Positions 47,248 to 58,110 of a DNA stretch of 64,000 nucleotides are shown here, in pieces. Numbering within the stretch: position 1 is the first letter of the stretch; each line of letters opens with the position of its first letter. The notes under the pieces are model-generated. The model searched no databases. It was not told the DNA's origin and was given only the letters and a program-made list of their open reading frames with translations. Where the stretch lies: NCBI GenBank assembly GCA_026018925.1, contig JAKSZU010000002.1, forward strand, positions 12,645,662 to 12,709,661, in the 5' to 3' direction. Both the position numbers and the translations under genes were made by a program. The DNA is from Tupaia tana. Lineage: Eukaryota > Chordata > Mammalia > Scandentia > Tupaiidae.

Positions 47248-47520
47248 GGGGGCAGGCGTGGCCTGGTGGTTGGGCAGCCAGATCCCACATGGACAACTGC
47301 AGTTTGAGTCCTGGAGCTGGAAGCTTGAAAAACATGCTGTGTGCGTGTGCATGCGTGCCCCGAATCCCGAGATGTGGGAGAGGTAGAGGAGATGGGATTA
47401 CAGCCTGACCTTCCCACAGGAGAGTGGTATCTCACTCTCCCTCCATCGGTCTATTCCCGATAAACACACATGGCCTCTGGCAAATTGGGGGGAAAAAGTT
47501 GTTTGAAAAATAAAGAAAAA
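47248..47520 (+). mobile_element. tRNA-derived SINE, long form
   Basis: The head GGGGGCAGGCGTGGCCTGGT has B-box-like GTTTGAGTCC and the family body. A perfect 12-bp duplication, AGAAATGAACCA, lies at 47236-47247 and 47521-47532. Confidence 0.9.
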
Positions 47521-47815
47521 AGAAATGAACCAAAATCTTCGCTGAGCCCAGCAGCACTTGCCCTTGGATAAAGCCTGTGCATGTTTAGTTCCCAAGTCAC
47601 TGGGTCTGCCCCAGTGAGAAGGTGCTGGAAGCCTGGGTAGTTATGAAGGAATCTGAGGAATGCGAGGGTGTGAGATATTAGCAGCTCTATATAATAATTA
47701 GGGAAATGCTTTTTTTTTTTTTTCAGAGTAAAAAGTTGTTATGAGGCTTAAATAGAGGCTGGGGAAAACATTTCCTTTGTTTTTCTTTACATTTCTTTCA
47801 GCTCAGTGGGCATCC

Positions 47816-47932
47816 AAATGTACAAGAACTCTCTGCTCTTGGGCCCGAGTAATGAGGCTGAGGTTTCTGATTATAGCTACGAATGCTTTAAATAGCCATC
47901 GCAATTAATTATTAAGAGAAGCTGGCTCCCTT
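47816..47932. other. Possible conserved non-coding element
   Basis: Non-repetitive AT-rich sequence with homeodomain-type motifs: AATTAATTATTAAG, ATTATAGCTACG and TTTAAATAGCC. No cross-species data are available here, so this is pattern-based only. Confidence 0.3.
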
Positions 47933-47934
47933 CA

Positions 47935-49780
47935 CATGTAGAAGACTAAAACTGTAAAAAAAAAAATTAAAAATTAAAAAAAAAGTTATACGAGGGTTGC
48001 TCCGTGATCTCTTCTAAGGCACAGAGCTTTAATGGGACCCACACCAGTCAGCATTTCAGGAGGGGATGACACTTTTGAGGAAGTGTTTCCAGAAGATATT
48101 TTGCCCTCAAAAAGTCCTGCCGAAGACAGCGCTGTGCTGTCCTCCCGCTGCCACGTCTCCCGGGGGGGACGGGCAGGAAACGCAGATGCTGCTCCGTGTT
48201 TTTCCTTTCTGCTGGTGACCCAGGAGGTTCCGACCCACAGAAATCACACACCAGACATGGGAGAAGCTGGCCCCTCTGCAGCAGCGAAAGGAGCGGGTCT
48301 AGACAGTGCCCAGGGTCTGGCAGGCCAGCAGCGGGAGGGCAGAGAGGAAGGCAGCCAGCTAGCTTCGTTTCCTCTTTTGATGTTCGGGAGGCCGACTTTC
48401 ATTTCCCCAAAGAACATGCTGAGTTGGCATGGAGGCCCCCCACTCCCCCACTCCCGGCTGGGCATACAACCTGGGGGTCTGGGGCTGAGCTTGTAGAAAC
48501 ACAAACCTCCAAAACCCCTTCCCACCTCAAGGCACCCTGCTTCACGGCCACGTGACGCTACCACACGGGCAGTGTTCCACGTTGGGTAGGGGACAGTGTC
48601 GGAGCATGTGGCACCCACGTGTGCTAAGTGTGGCTTTGCACACGGTCGCCTCTGTGTGTGGTTGTGTGGTCTGTGCTTTGTTGCAAAGGAGAAAGATCCT
48701 GAAAAGCCTTTGGACACTCCGGCCGGACGTGAAGGGTTTTTGTCTTTTTTTGTCTTCTTGACTACAAATGCCCAGAGGGACTGAATTCACACTTGCCGCT
48801 GACTTCATCCCCGGTTCTGAGCAATCCCACCAGCCATTCAGGGGAGGCTTCCTGGGGACTGACGGGTATAGGAGGTGCCAAGGGAGGGGTGCAGCTGCTC
48901 CCCCACACCACCCTGCTGGCTGTTCCTGCATGCTGCAGTTGGCAACGCCAGCTTGATGGAGGGCTGAGGTCTTCCATCCCCAACTACGACGTGCCCTGGA
49001 GGACAAGATCCAGCGACAGGGTGGACAGGGGTCACAGGACCGTGGCACTGCTGGGGGTTTCCTGTGACCCTGCCATGGGAATTAGTTGCCCAACAGAATC
49101 AACAAAGCATCAATCTTTGATGACTTTTGCCAAACTGCAGATAAATTGAACGTCTTATCTTGAACCAATGACGATGATAAATGACTTTTATTAAATCAAT
49201 AGATCAATTCAAAGCCAATAAGTCAAGACATCCAGAGGTCAATGAAAGCAATAACCTACCACGTGGAGCCCAAAGGTCAGCTCCCCAGGAGACAGGCCCT
49301 GGACACCCATGATGGCCTGCTAGTGCCCAGTTACAGGCCACACTCTGGTCCCTCCTCCTCTCTCTCCTTCAGTGTCTGAGAACCCCAGAACCAGGCAGTA
49401 CTGCGCAGTTACAAACATCACATGCACATTTTAGGGCCCGGGGAGAGAACTGCCCAAGATCACAGTGTTTCATGTTCGGCCAGGCCCCTTCTCCCCTCGT
49501 CCACCTCATCCAGGCCTCACATTTGCAGCAGGTACGGTCACCGTTTCACTGGTCAGGAAGTCGCTCCAAGAGGGGTGCTCGAAACGTGAAGGAGGAACAC
49601 AAGGCGCCGAGTGTGGGTCACAAACACCTTACCAGAAGGCCCAGGGCTGCAGCAGGGTGGGGTCCTGCGGCTGCAGAGGAAGGGGAGCCACAGACAGAGC
49701 GCTTCCCTGCAGGGCTGCCCTGCCCCGGGCTGTGGCTGAGAGGTGGCCTCTGCACAGCTGGGACTGGTTCTCCACATGCA
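47935..49780. other. Unique spacer
   Basis: A-rich runs at 47957-47985 and otherwise unremarkable. ORFs of 100-168 codons overlap on both strands without domains. Confidence 0.4.
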
Positions 49781-49784
49781 CACA

Positions 49785-50235
49785 ACACAGGTGCACACGC
49801 ACACGTGCACTGTCATGGACATGCACAGCCACACGTAGTCACATGTGTACACGTACAGACACACACGGAGACACACACACAAGCACACACTCACACCTAC
49901 CTATAGTCACAGACATACACACAGAGTCACATACATGGTCACACTCGTGCATGCACATAAACATGTACACACAAATAGATTGCCCTCACATGCACTCTCA
50001 TACACAGACACACTCTCCCACATACACACAAACACATACATGATCTCATATCCACACTGACACAGATACACACACATAAGCCACACTCACACATAATGCA
50101 CACATACCAACACAGACACACATACACACATTCACACATAAATGTGCATGCTCACAAACACATACAGATTATCACAGGCAAATGCACACACACTTACACG
50201 CACTCACATACGTACTCATACATGTACCGAACATC
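49785..50235. repeat. Degenerate (CA)n / ACACAT-rich repeat
   Basis: About 450 bases dominated by CACACA, CACATA and TCACAC. The His/Thr-rich and Cys/Val-rich ORFs on the two strands are translations of the repeat. Confidence 0.9.
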
Positions 50236-50674
50236 TCAGCAATGCTGGCGTGGGCTCCCTGCCTTCTTTGGCCCTACCCTAGCTGCCCCCCACGTGGCAA
50301 GACGGAGTCCGAAAAGCCCGCTGTTCCTCAGGTGGACCAGGCAGGGAGCAGGTGGGTGCTGCCAGAGGGAAGGGCCAGCTCTCAGAGCGGCCTCCCTGTG
50401 CGTTCACAGCCCTGTGCCCGATTGCAGCCTGGGCATGGTGCACCAGGCATAGAGAGGACAGGGGACTGGGAGCGTTTGTTCTCTTTTCCTTTTCTTTTCT
50501 TTTTTAAGAGAGATTTTTGCTATAAGGCATGTGTACTTGCCAAAGAGACTGAAAGTGAGAAATCGCCCCCCATGCCCCACCGCCAGTGGCCTGCCACAAG
50601 CCCTTCTCCTCCAGTCTCCTCTGGGGTTTTGGGCACATATGCACATGTGTCTGGCCTGAGTCTTTTTGTTTTTG

Positions 50675-50693
50675 CCCCCCCCCCCCCCCCCCC
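50675..50693. repeat. 19-base C run
   Basis: A pure C run between the retrocopy's 3' UTR end and its A-rich tail remnant (plus strand CTTTTTGTTTTTG). Confidence 0.95.
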
Positions 50694-50695
50694 GC

Positions 50696-51250
50696 CAATG
50701 GCTGGTCCAAGTTTATTTGGGCGACCTGGGACCTCCCAGAGCCTGGGAGAAGGTGCTGGGCCTCTTGGTGGTGAAGTGTGGCTTTTGCTGGCACTGTAGG
50801 ATCAGTGGGGCAGTGGGAACCTGATCTGGGGGTCGGGGAGCTGCTGACCAGCCCACGGCCCTTGCTCGGGATCCCCTCCGCTGTCTGATCTGGATGGAGT
50901 GGGCGCGGGCTTGCCCATGACGTGGCGGCCCTGGGTGACGGCACTGGGCGTGGGGGGGGTCCCAGTACTTGCGGTACGTGTGGGGGTGCCGCTGTGGGGG
51001 GGTCGGAGCGCAGCGGGATGCAAAGTTCTTCACCCACAGCCGCGACTTCTCTAACACCTGCCCACAGCAACAATCTCCCCCAAGGACTTCTTCGGCTGAG
51101 TTACCAAGTACCAGGAGCAGGACTTGGCAACCAGGTGGTTAGGGGCAGCACAGTGCACTGGGGTGTGGGCAGGCAGCGCCCCACCACCTTGTACTCCCCA
51201 AGGGTGCCTGAGACCTTCATGGCGCTCTCTCCACTCTCACTGAAAAGCCT
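50696..51250 (-). pseudogene. RPL18A: Processed pseudogene of ribosomal protein L18A (eL20)
   Basis: RPL18A encodes ribosomal protein eL20 of the 60S subunit. On the minus strand the copy opens at 51220 with [20 protein letters not shown], one or two changes from the normal start. Later frames give KNF, then RARAHSIQI, KFPLPH-like and FTTKRPSTF segments in the correct order. There are no introns. A 3' UTR with AATAAACTTGGACCAGCC (signal at 50712-50717) is followed by an interrupted A-rich tail. The reading frame is broken: residues following PTPKC are shortened and the frame shifts several times, so no full protein can be made. It lies inside a SINE, and its flanks carry similar TTCATGTCAGGC / CTCAGGCCAGAC sequences that may be the worn target-site duplication. 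Confidence 0.92.
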
Positions 51251-51360
51251 GACATGAATTTTTAAGCTGCTGGGTCCGGGACTCAAACCACGATCGACTA
51301 TGTGGGAGTCCAGCGACATAACCATTACACCATCTGCTGGTCCCTAGAGTGACAGTTTTT

Positions 51361-51539
51361 TTTTTTTTTTAATTTTTAAGAATTTTTTATTTATTTATTA
51401 CTTCATTTATTTTAGTTTGACCAGAGAGAGAGAGACACAGAGAGAGAGAAGAAAGCAAACTGCCAGGCCAGGGACTTGAGCCGTGGTCAGCCATGTGGGA
51501 GTGTCCAGCACCTTAACCACCACGCCACCTGCTGGTCCC
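51361..51539 (-). mobile_element. tRNA-derived SINE, short form, next to the split SINE
   Basis: Minus-strand head GGACCAGCAGGTGGCGTGGT, then a TCTC run and an AAT-rich tail. A perfect 16-bp duplication, TAGAGTGACAGTTTTT, lies at 51345-51360 and 51540-51555. The left copy directly abuts the head of the split SINE. Confidence 0.95.
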
Positions 51540-51559
51540 TAGAGTGACAGTTTTTAGAG

Positions 51560-54500
51560 CTTCCCTCTGGAGAAGAGCCATCTGGGAAGTGTGGGGCGGG
51601 TTTACCTTGTCTAACTGAGCTGGGGAAAGCAGCCTCAGTTGATGGCATGGTATCCCCGACCAGGGACACTGCCCGGGCATTCTACTCCGGGCTTCTCTAG
51701 CGAAGCCTCTGGTCTGGCCTGTGGCTCTCTATTCACATATTAGCTGGGGCTGGTGGGTCAGACCTGACCAGGAGGAAGACACGATGTCCTAGGAGAGGCT
51801 CGTCAGGGGACACCCGGCTGCACTGTTAACTGTGGAGGGAAATGCCAAACCCTAACCAGGCAGCACCAACACCTTTTTAGAAACACCCAGGAAGAGGACC
51901 TGTGTTAACAAGCTGAAAACGAATGTTTTTAATTAGACAGTCGTTGTGTTCAAAAAACAGTTTATCAAGTGACAGTTATTTTAAAAAATAGTTGCACAAA
52001 AACACTTTATTAAATTCCATGTTTATGAATAAAATGTTCCAAGACACGGAGCCTGGACCCAGAAAGCTTACGTTCAAATCAAGTGCAGAAACAAAGAAAG
52101 TGCTCTTCACAGCTGTTCGGACGCTCAGGGTGGCTGAGATCACCGAGTGATCTGGAGCTGAAGAATCGGGCAAAAGCATCTTCGAGGAGCTTGAAGGTGG
52201 CGAATGAGGCTGGGGTGCAGGAGGTGGGCAGGACCAGGGTCCGACGGCACAAGGTAGGAAGCATTAAGTCAGTGGCCAGGGCTGGCCAGGACCAAACAGA
52301 GCAGGCCTCCTAGGTGGGCCGGGCCTGGAGGTTGGCCATGAAGACCCTGACCAAGAGCCTTGGTTTACACGGGAGGAAACCGAGACATCGAGGCTCCCCA
52401 GGCAATGGCCCAATGCCAGGGGAAGGCCTGAGGCCACAGGGTGGGCAGGGCAAGCTTGGGCTCCCCCACTGTGTGGCGAGTAGACATGGCAGCCAGTCAG
52501 AGATGGCAGAACCTTGCAGACGTGGGCCAGGCGTGCTCAGGCAGCCCGGGAGCCGCAGAGAGAACTGAAGGAAAACACCTGGCAGGTGACCAGGCTCTGG
52601 GAGGACTTTCTGCCTCTGTCTCTTTCATCATGTGCCCTCTGGCATTAAAAAAAGTATCCATTATCAATATGACACCACTGGCGACATGACCTTGATCACC
52701 CGGGTGACGAAGGCTTGCCAGGCGAGTACGGTCTTCCCTCCTCCAGACTGTCGTCTTTAGGAGGAAGTCACTGAGTCAGCCGCCTTTGGCCCAGGGAGGC
52801 GGTGGCGAAATCTCTCCATGCCTTGGAGCGGGGAGCATCTAAGAAAAGGGTCTGGCGCTCTCTGTAAGCAATGTGTGTCCCTACTGCCACTCACTCACGT
52901 CCATACAGACTTGTGGGTACTTACTCCACACTTGGAGTGACAGCACAGTACTACGGTATTTACTTGTTTGCTCACTTCTTACAGCTTTGGCCCAGACAGC
53001 TTTCTCGGGTGGCTCTGGAGTCCCGTGGAGGTGCCCACTCCTGACAGTATTTGAGCACCGCCCCCCCTTCCCGCTGCTACCCCAGCCGCAGGCTCATGGT
53101 GTATTTCCCCAGCCCAAGCCAGGAACAACCACAGAACCCAGCTTCCTTATATTGCAAAATGACGCTTAGAAACCAAGATGTGGACTCAGGTGTGCTTGGA
53201 GGTACTGCGGTGTCCTGGCTAGGACCTCTCAGGAGACAAAGCGAGGTAGGACATGAAGTGCCCACACCAACTCGCGCACACACACCTCGTTATTTCTGCG
53301 TCCACTCTACGATGAGCACGAGTCCGTCCTGTCCCCTCTGACCCTCGTCCAGCCTGTCCTCCTGCGTACCTGCAGCTTCCCCATCTGATGGGGAGGAAAC
53401 TGCCTCCTGACATCTGCCTCTGTCCCTGCTCAACCCCAGCGTACACGATAGCTGTTTCAGCATGAACCTGTACCCCTGTGGCACACGTACCTATACCCCT
53501 GCCTTTGACACACAAAATGTCCATGAGTTAAATTTGTGCACAATAAAAGCTTGGAGGAAACAAAAAGGGACATGAAAGAATCGGGATTGAAAGAAATTCT
53601 AGCAATCAGCTAGAATAACAAATCCAGATATTAATAAAAATATGAATTAACACAAGAGTTCAAAAATAAACAGATGACATCTGTAGAGAATAATAGAGCC
53701 CAGGCTTGCCAGCGAATCCCATCAGGCGGGCAGGGAGGGAGGGATTTGGTCGACCACGAGCTCCGGGCGTGAGGGTGCTGCTAAACAAAGCCGTGCACCC
53801 CCGTCTGCACTGCTGAAGATAGAATTTTCCACAAAGGCAGGAAAACGGCCCAGCGGCCTGTGCAGCAGTCAGACGACGTGGCCACAGGTGCACACATTTA
53901 TATCCATCCTTTAGGCGAGTGCATGAGGAGAGGGGAAGGGCCATGCAAGAGGGATAGGATCACACGCCTAAAATACTGACAGGGATTAGATGTACCCTGG
54001 GCCGCTCCAGAGGACAGAACCAAGACTGCGCGTCTGAAGATCGCTCCCCACGGATGGCGCTGAGCAAGGGTAGGGTGATGACCTTTTCCGTGTCCTGATT
54101 TGGGGGCCTCGTACTCTTAGCATAACCAGGACCCAGGAGACTGGGGCAGCACCGGCAGCCATGTGCTAGACAAGCTGCCAGAGAAGGCTGCAAAGGATCA
54201 CCCGACTGGTTATTAGTGACAAGGTTTTGGTGAAAAATGCAAATGAGGAGAGGAAACCAGATGAGGGAGGTCAAGGGGCCAGGAAAGCTAAGGAACTGGA
54301 GGAGAAGGGGCTGGGGGTTCCTGAGCGCCCCGTTCCAGCCCCGTGTCTAATGCCAGCATTGCCCCCCCGGCAAGCCAAGGCCAAGGAAACTGGAGCGAAA
54401 TGAGCAGACTTGGATGGTTAGGGCTGGCAGAGCCTATCTGATCAGAAGGAAACCCTCCAACCATCAGAGCTTCCATAAATGAAGCCACAGGCCTGCCAAG

Positions 54501-54785
54501 AGGGTCTCAAGCAGGACTGGCCCTGCAGCTTCGGCGGGGCAGCCCAGGCCCCTGAAGTGCAGAGACACCTGTGGTCTGCTGGGATCGGAGGGCAACTCTC
54601 CAGCGGGACCTGATAGGGATCCCATGGAAGTAGGCAGCATACTCAGAGACCCGGGACGACGAAGTGTGCACAGGTGCCGTCTGGTGCCCACGTGAAATCT
54701 GTTTGACTTGAGTGGCATTAGAAGTCGCTATTGCTCTTTTGCATATATAGTTTTATTAAAAAGATAACATTTTTAAAAATAGGTA
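51560..54785. other. Intergenic spacer
   Basis: It contains a MIR at 52340. There are AATAAA motifs on both strands near 52000-52030 without coding context. No exon is recognised. Confidence 0.4.
52340..52470 (+). mobile_element. MIR SINE fragment
   Basis: GGTTTACACGGGAGGAAACC followed by GAGACATCGAGGCTCCCCAG is the MIR 'acagatgaggaaactgaggc' core. Confidence 0.6.
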
Positions 54786-54788
54786 CAC

Positions 54789-55021
54789 AGAGTCAGCCAT
54801 CTGGCCTAGTGGGTAAGGGACCTGGGTCCCACGTGGCTGACCATGTGGTTAGAATCCCAGCTCCTGTGGCTTGAAAAACACACTGGGCCCATGTGCGTGC
54901 ATGCCCCAAATCCCTGATGAAAAAAATGGAGAAGGGATTGTGGTTTAACCATACCCCACAGAGGGTGCTTTCTCCCTTTGTCTCCTCTCTGTCTCTCTCT
55001 GGTGAGCACACACTCCCTCTG
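54789..55021 (+). mobile_element. tRNA-derived SINE, long form, diverged
   Basis: The head GAGTCAGCCATCTGGCCTAG is followed by TTGAAAAACACACTGGG, the GTGCGTGCATGCCCC segment and a TCTC run. The A tail is missing. Confidence 0.8.
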
Positions 55022-55049
55022 GAAGAGGGATCCGCATTCCAAAGAGCAG

Positions 55050-55165
55050 CCAAGAGCCAGGAGTCTAATCCTGACTCAGGATAGACACTCCCCCTTCATA
55101 GGGCCTCAGGCGAGTCACTTGCCTTTCTGAACCTTGGTTTCTTGGACTAGGAGATCTCTAACTCT
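55050..55165 (+). mobile_element. MIR SINE fragment
   Basis: CTAATCCTGACTCAGG, AGGCGAGTCACTTGCCTTTC and GAACCTTGGTTTCTTGG follow the MIR consensus. Confidence 0.7.
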
Positions 55166-55219
55166 CATGCAGCTCTAGTTTTGATAGGAGGAGAGTCTGT
55201 CATTCAAGACAAGACTATG

Positions 55220-55456
55220 GGGACCAGCAGTTAGCGTAATGGCTATGTCGCTGGACTCCCATGTAGTCGACCGCGGTTCGAGTCCCAGACCCGGTGGCTT
55301 AAACTCACGCCGGGCGCGTGTGTGTGTGCCCAAGATCCCAATAGGAGAAAGGAGGAGAAGGGATTGCGGCGTGGCCATTCCCCCTGGGGGGTGATTTCTC
55401 GCTTTCTATCTCTCTGTCTGTCTGGTAAGCGCACGTGCCCTATAGCAAAAACCTCT

Positions 55457-55487
<31 letters not shown>
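55220..55487 (+). mobile_element. tRNA-derived SINE, long form, youngest type
   Basis: The head GGGACCAGCAGTTAGCGTAA has GTAGTCGACCGCGGTTCGAG and CpG-rich GCCGGGCGCGTG, with CCTATAGCAAAAACCTCTC and a long A run. A perfect 14-bp duplication, AAGACAAGACTATG, lies at 55206-55219 and 55488-55501. It is almost identical in body to 43055. Confidence 0.97.
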
Positions 55488-55491
<4 letters not shown>

Positions 55492-55504
55492 CAAGACTAT
55501 GTAC

Positions 55505-56120
55505 GTGTTACTTTCCTAGAACGCAACTGAGCCCTTCCTCCAAGCCTGGGTAACTTTCCTTAGTATCTTTGTGAGCAAAAAGAAAATGTATTGGAAACCA
55601 CAAGAAATAGCCTGTGTGTGACCCCTCCCCCCCACCAGGGAAGTAGTTCAAATGAGCAGTGATGAGGAGGAAAACCATGAATGAATTCAAAGTTTACAAA
55701 TAAAAGAGCCAAAAAAGTCGCTGTGGATCTGTGACAGTACTTGGCAACGTGTGCCTGGAGCGAGTTGAGACTCCATGCCAAGGCGGTTCAGGAAGGAACT
55801 TGATGCTCAAGGGCCAGCTGTCTGGTCTGCGCATGGACAGACATCTTGTCTGGGGACGTTACGTCCTGTGTGAGCCCCTCGGGGTGCGGTAACACGAAGG
55901 GATCCCAGGGGAATAAAGGAAGACCAGGAGTGGGAATGACCACAGGAGCTACCAGGAGAGCAGGTGCAGCGGGAGGCGGGCACCCCAGAGAGGCGTGGCA
56001 CAGGTGGCCGGGCCAGCAGTTCCGAGGTGATGTTCAATGTGTAGAAGGCACATGAGCACACCTCCAGGGTGAGCCGAACCCAATCTGAGCACCCCGCCCT
56101 GCCCATACCCTCACACATGT
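55505..56120. other. Unique spacer
   Basis: No repeat or exon recognised. C run at 55627-55633. Confidence 0.4.
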
Positions 56121-56125
56121 GAAGG

Positions 56126-56620
56126 AACTTCAGGAAGCTCATGAAAAATGGAATTAAAGTTCAAGTTTATTTTGCTGTAAGAAATTTTCATAGTACGCAT
56201 TTTCCGTGAACTGTTTGAAGACGTTGCATGGTATATTTACCATGAACTAGTCTTCAAACAGCTCATGGAAAGTGTGCATTTTGAAAAAACTATGCATGGA
56301 TTTCAAAAACTTTGGCACCAAAATAAAGTTGTACTTTAATTCCATTTTTCTTTTTTTCTTCTTTTTTGTTACAAGTCACGTGTGCTTGTCAGAAAGAGAA
56401 AGAGAAAGCACTTCCCGTGGGGTGTGGCCACGCTGCAATCCTTTTTCCTGTTTCGCCGCCCTGCCAGGATTTTGAGCATACATGCACATATGCCTTGTGT
56501 GTTTTATCAAGCCTCTGGGACCAGGAATCGAGCCATGTGAGATCCAGCTTTCAATACACAAGGCTTAACCGTTGTACTATGGGGCCAGCTCTTTCACACA
56601 AAGTTTTTGAAGTCCCCATA
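56126..56620. mobile_element. Two mariner-like MITEs head to head, one split by a SINE
   Basis: The left copy (about 56126-56222) is inverted, with ATGGAATTAAAGTTCAAGTT and ACGCATTTTCCGTGAAC. The right copy (about 56250-56350, resuming 56591-56615) is direct: GTCTTCAAACAGCTCATGG, AAAAAACTATGCATGGATTT, CCAAAATAAAGTTGTAC, then AAAGTTTTTGAAGT beyond the SINE. Each has CTTCAAA...-type terminal repeats. They are related to 10490-10612. Confidence 0.75.
56351..56590 (-). mobile_element. tRNA-derived SINE, long form, inside a MITE
   Basis: Minus-strand head GCTGGCCCCATAGTACAACG, family body, and tail complement at 56346-56370. It separates the last part of the right MITE from the rest. Confidence 0.85.
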
Positions 56621-57427
56621 TATGTCATTTGTGAAAATGTGTAAGGACCTGGACCAAGAGTCTAAGCAAAAGCTTGAAGATTACATTAAATGCATGCAGA
56701 GCCATCAGCGAAAGGACTCTGGTGATGAGGGGACAGTGAAATGATTAGTATTTTCCAAGAGGATTAGCCCAAGACTGTGGCACAGTGGTAAGGCATGACA
56801 CCGCGAGGTTGACTGCAGGGGGAGGTTTCTGGTGTGTGTCCGGAGACCCCCCTGAGTACGCCAGGCAGGGTGTCCCCACAGTCCTGCACTGGCGTAAGCT
56901 AAGCCCTGTGACCACGATCCCAGGGATGGGTCATGGCACTGAGACCCAGTTGGGGTGCTGTTTCCCTCTCCTGCACACATTCATGGAAGAGGTGGACAAA
57001 CAAATGAGTAAACGTAAAAGAAAATTCATACTGGGAAAACCCTCACTTGTGTGTTGTGGAAGGAGGTCCCTCTCAAACCAGGAGTCTGTCCCAGAACTGT
57101 TCCGTCGCTCCTTTCTGCATCTGCTCAGGTCTAAATGGCCCACGTGCTGACTTACCACACGGCCAGCCCGTGGCCCTGGGAGAGGTGACATCAGCCATCT
57201 CAGACCTTCCCCCACCCTGCACTTGTGGGGAAGGCAGTAATTTAAATGAAAGAAAAACATGGGCTTGGAAAGTCTCCGTCATTAGTGTCTTTCAGCAAAT
57301 ATCCTGAGCTTCCAAGGTAGACGACAGACGGGGCTGATGAGACCGCTGAAATAGAGACTCAGATCACACTAGAAGGGAAGGAAAACAATGCAAACAGAGC
57401 ATTTACTTTTAAAATTCATCACTTTAG

Positions 57428-57715
57428 AAAGTGTGAAAGTGGGGCCAGCAGGCAGTGTGGTGGCTGGGGCACTGGACTACTACCTAGCTGACCACAGTTC
57501 AAGTCCTGGACCTGGCAGCTTGAAAAACACACTGGACATGGGTGCATGCATGATCAAAATCCCAGGAGACTGGAGAAGAAGGGATTGCAGTATAGCGATC
57601 CCCCCCAGGGGGATGATTGCTCACTTTCCCTCTCTGTGTCTCTCTCTCTGTCTCTCTCCAGCAAGCACACACACCTTATGCCAAAACATTATTAAAAAAA
57701 AAAAAGTGTGAAAGT
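57428..57715. repeat. 13-bp target-site duplication pair of the SINE at 57441
   Basis: AAAGTGTGAAAGT occurs at 57428-57440 and 57703-57715. Confidence 0.95.
57441..57702 (+). mobile_element. tRNA-derived SINE, long form
   Basis: The head GGGGCCAGCAGGCAGTGTGG has B-box-like GTTCAAGTCC, the family body, GTCTCTCTCTCTGTCTCTCT and a 3' end CCTTATGCCAAAACATT with an A run. Confidence 0.95.
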
Positions 57716-57929
57716 AACAATAAAGAGTTATACAGAAATTATTTGCAAATAAGATATGTGCTTATTGAATAGTTTGGTCTGACCAAACGGAATCCAAACA
57801 CACCGAAGTGCTTTTCTTAAGAACTCCGGAAGCTGAGGGTGGAGGTGAGCCCTTTGCAACTTCCAGGCCAGGTGCACTGTGTGTGGTCTGCTCTAACTCC
57901 GATAAAAAATGTGGGAGCCAAGGTGGGCA

Positions 57930-58060
57930 GGGCCAGTCTCAGTGTATGGAAGAGAACTCTGAGCCTCAGGGAAGTCTGTCCCTTGCTCAAGCTCCCACTG
58001 CTAAAAGGAGCAGCAGAGATTCAAACCTACACTGGTCTCCCCAAGCTCTTTCCACGGATC
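57930..58060 (+). mobile_element. MIR SINE fragment
   Basis: ACTCTGAGCCTCAGGGAAGT, CCTTGCTCAAGCTCCCACTG and AGATTCAAACCTACACTGG, with CTCTTTCCAC at the end, follow the MIR 3' half. Confidence 0.75.
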
Positions 58061-58110
58061 TGTGTGGACACGTGATGTGCCCGAATGTTGTGGAATAGAA
58101 ATCAGTTTTA

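Larger units (their letters stand above)
50502..51344 (-). mobile_element. tRNA-derived SINE, long form, split by an RPL18A retrocopy
   Basis: In minus orientation the head lies at 51262-51344 (GGGACCAGCAGATGGTGTAA on the minus strand) and the rest of the body and 3' end at 50502-50670 (GCCTTATAGCAAAAATCTCTC complement). The two parts are continuous in the family consensus. The RPL18A sequence sits between them. Confidence 0.9.

Noticed and set aside
49465-50139. His/Thr-rich and Cys/Val-rich ORFs of 66-192 codons
   Set aside because: They are translations of the degenerate CA repeat in different frames.
51985-52030. Poly(A) signals on both strands near 52 kb
   Set aside because: The region is AT-rich and no exon lies near. 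AATAAA is common by chance.
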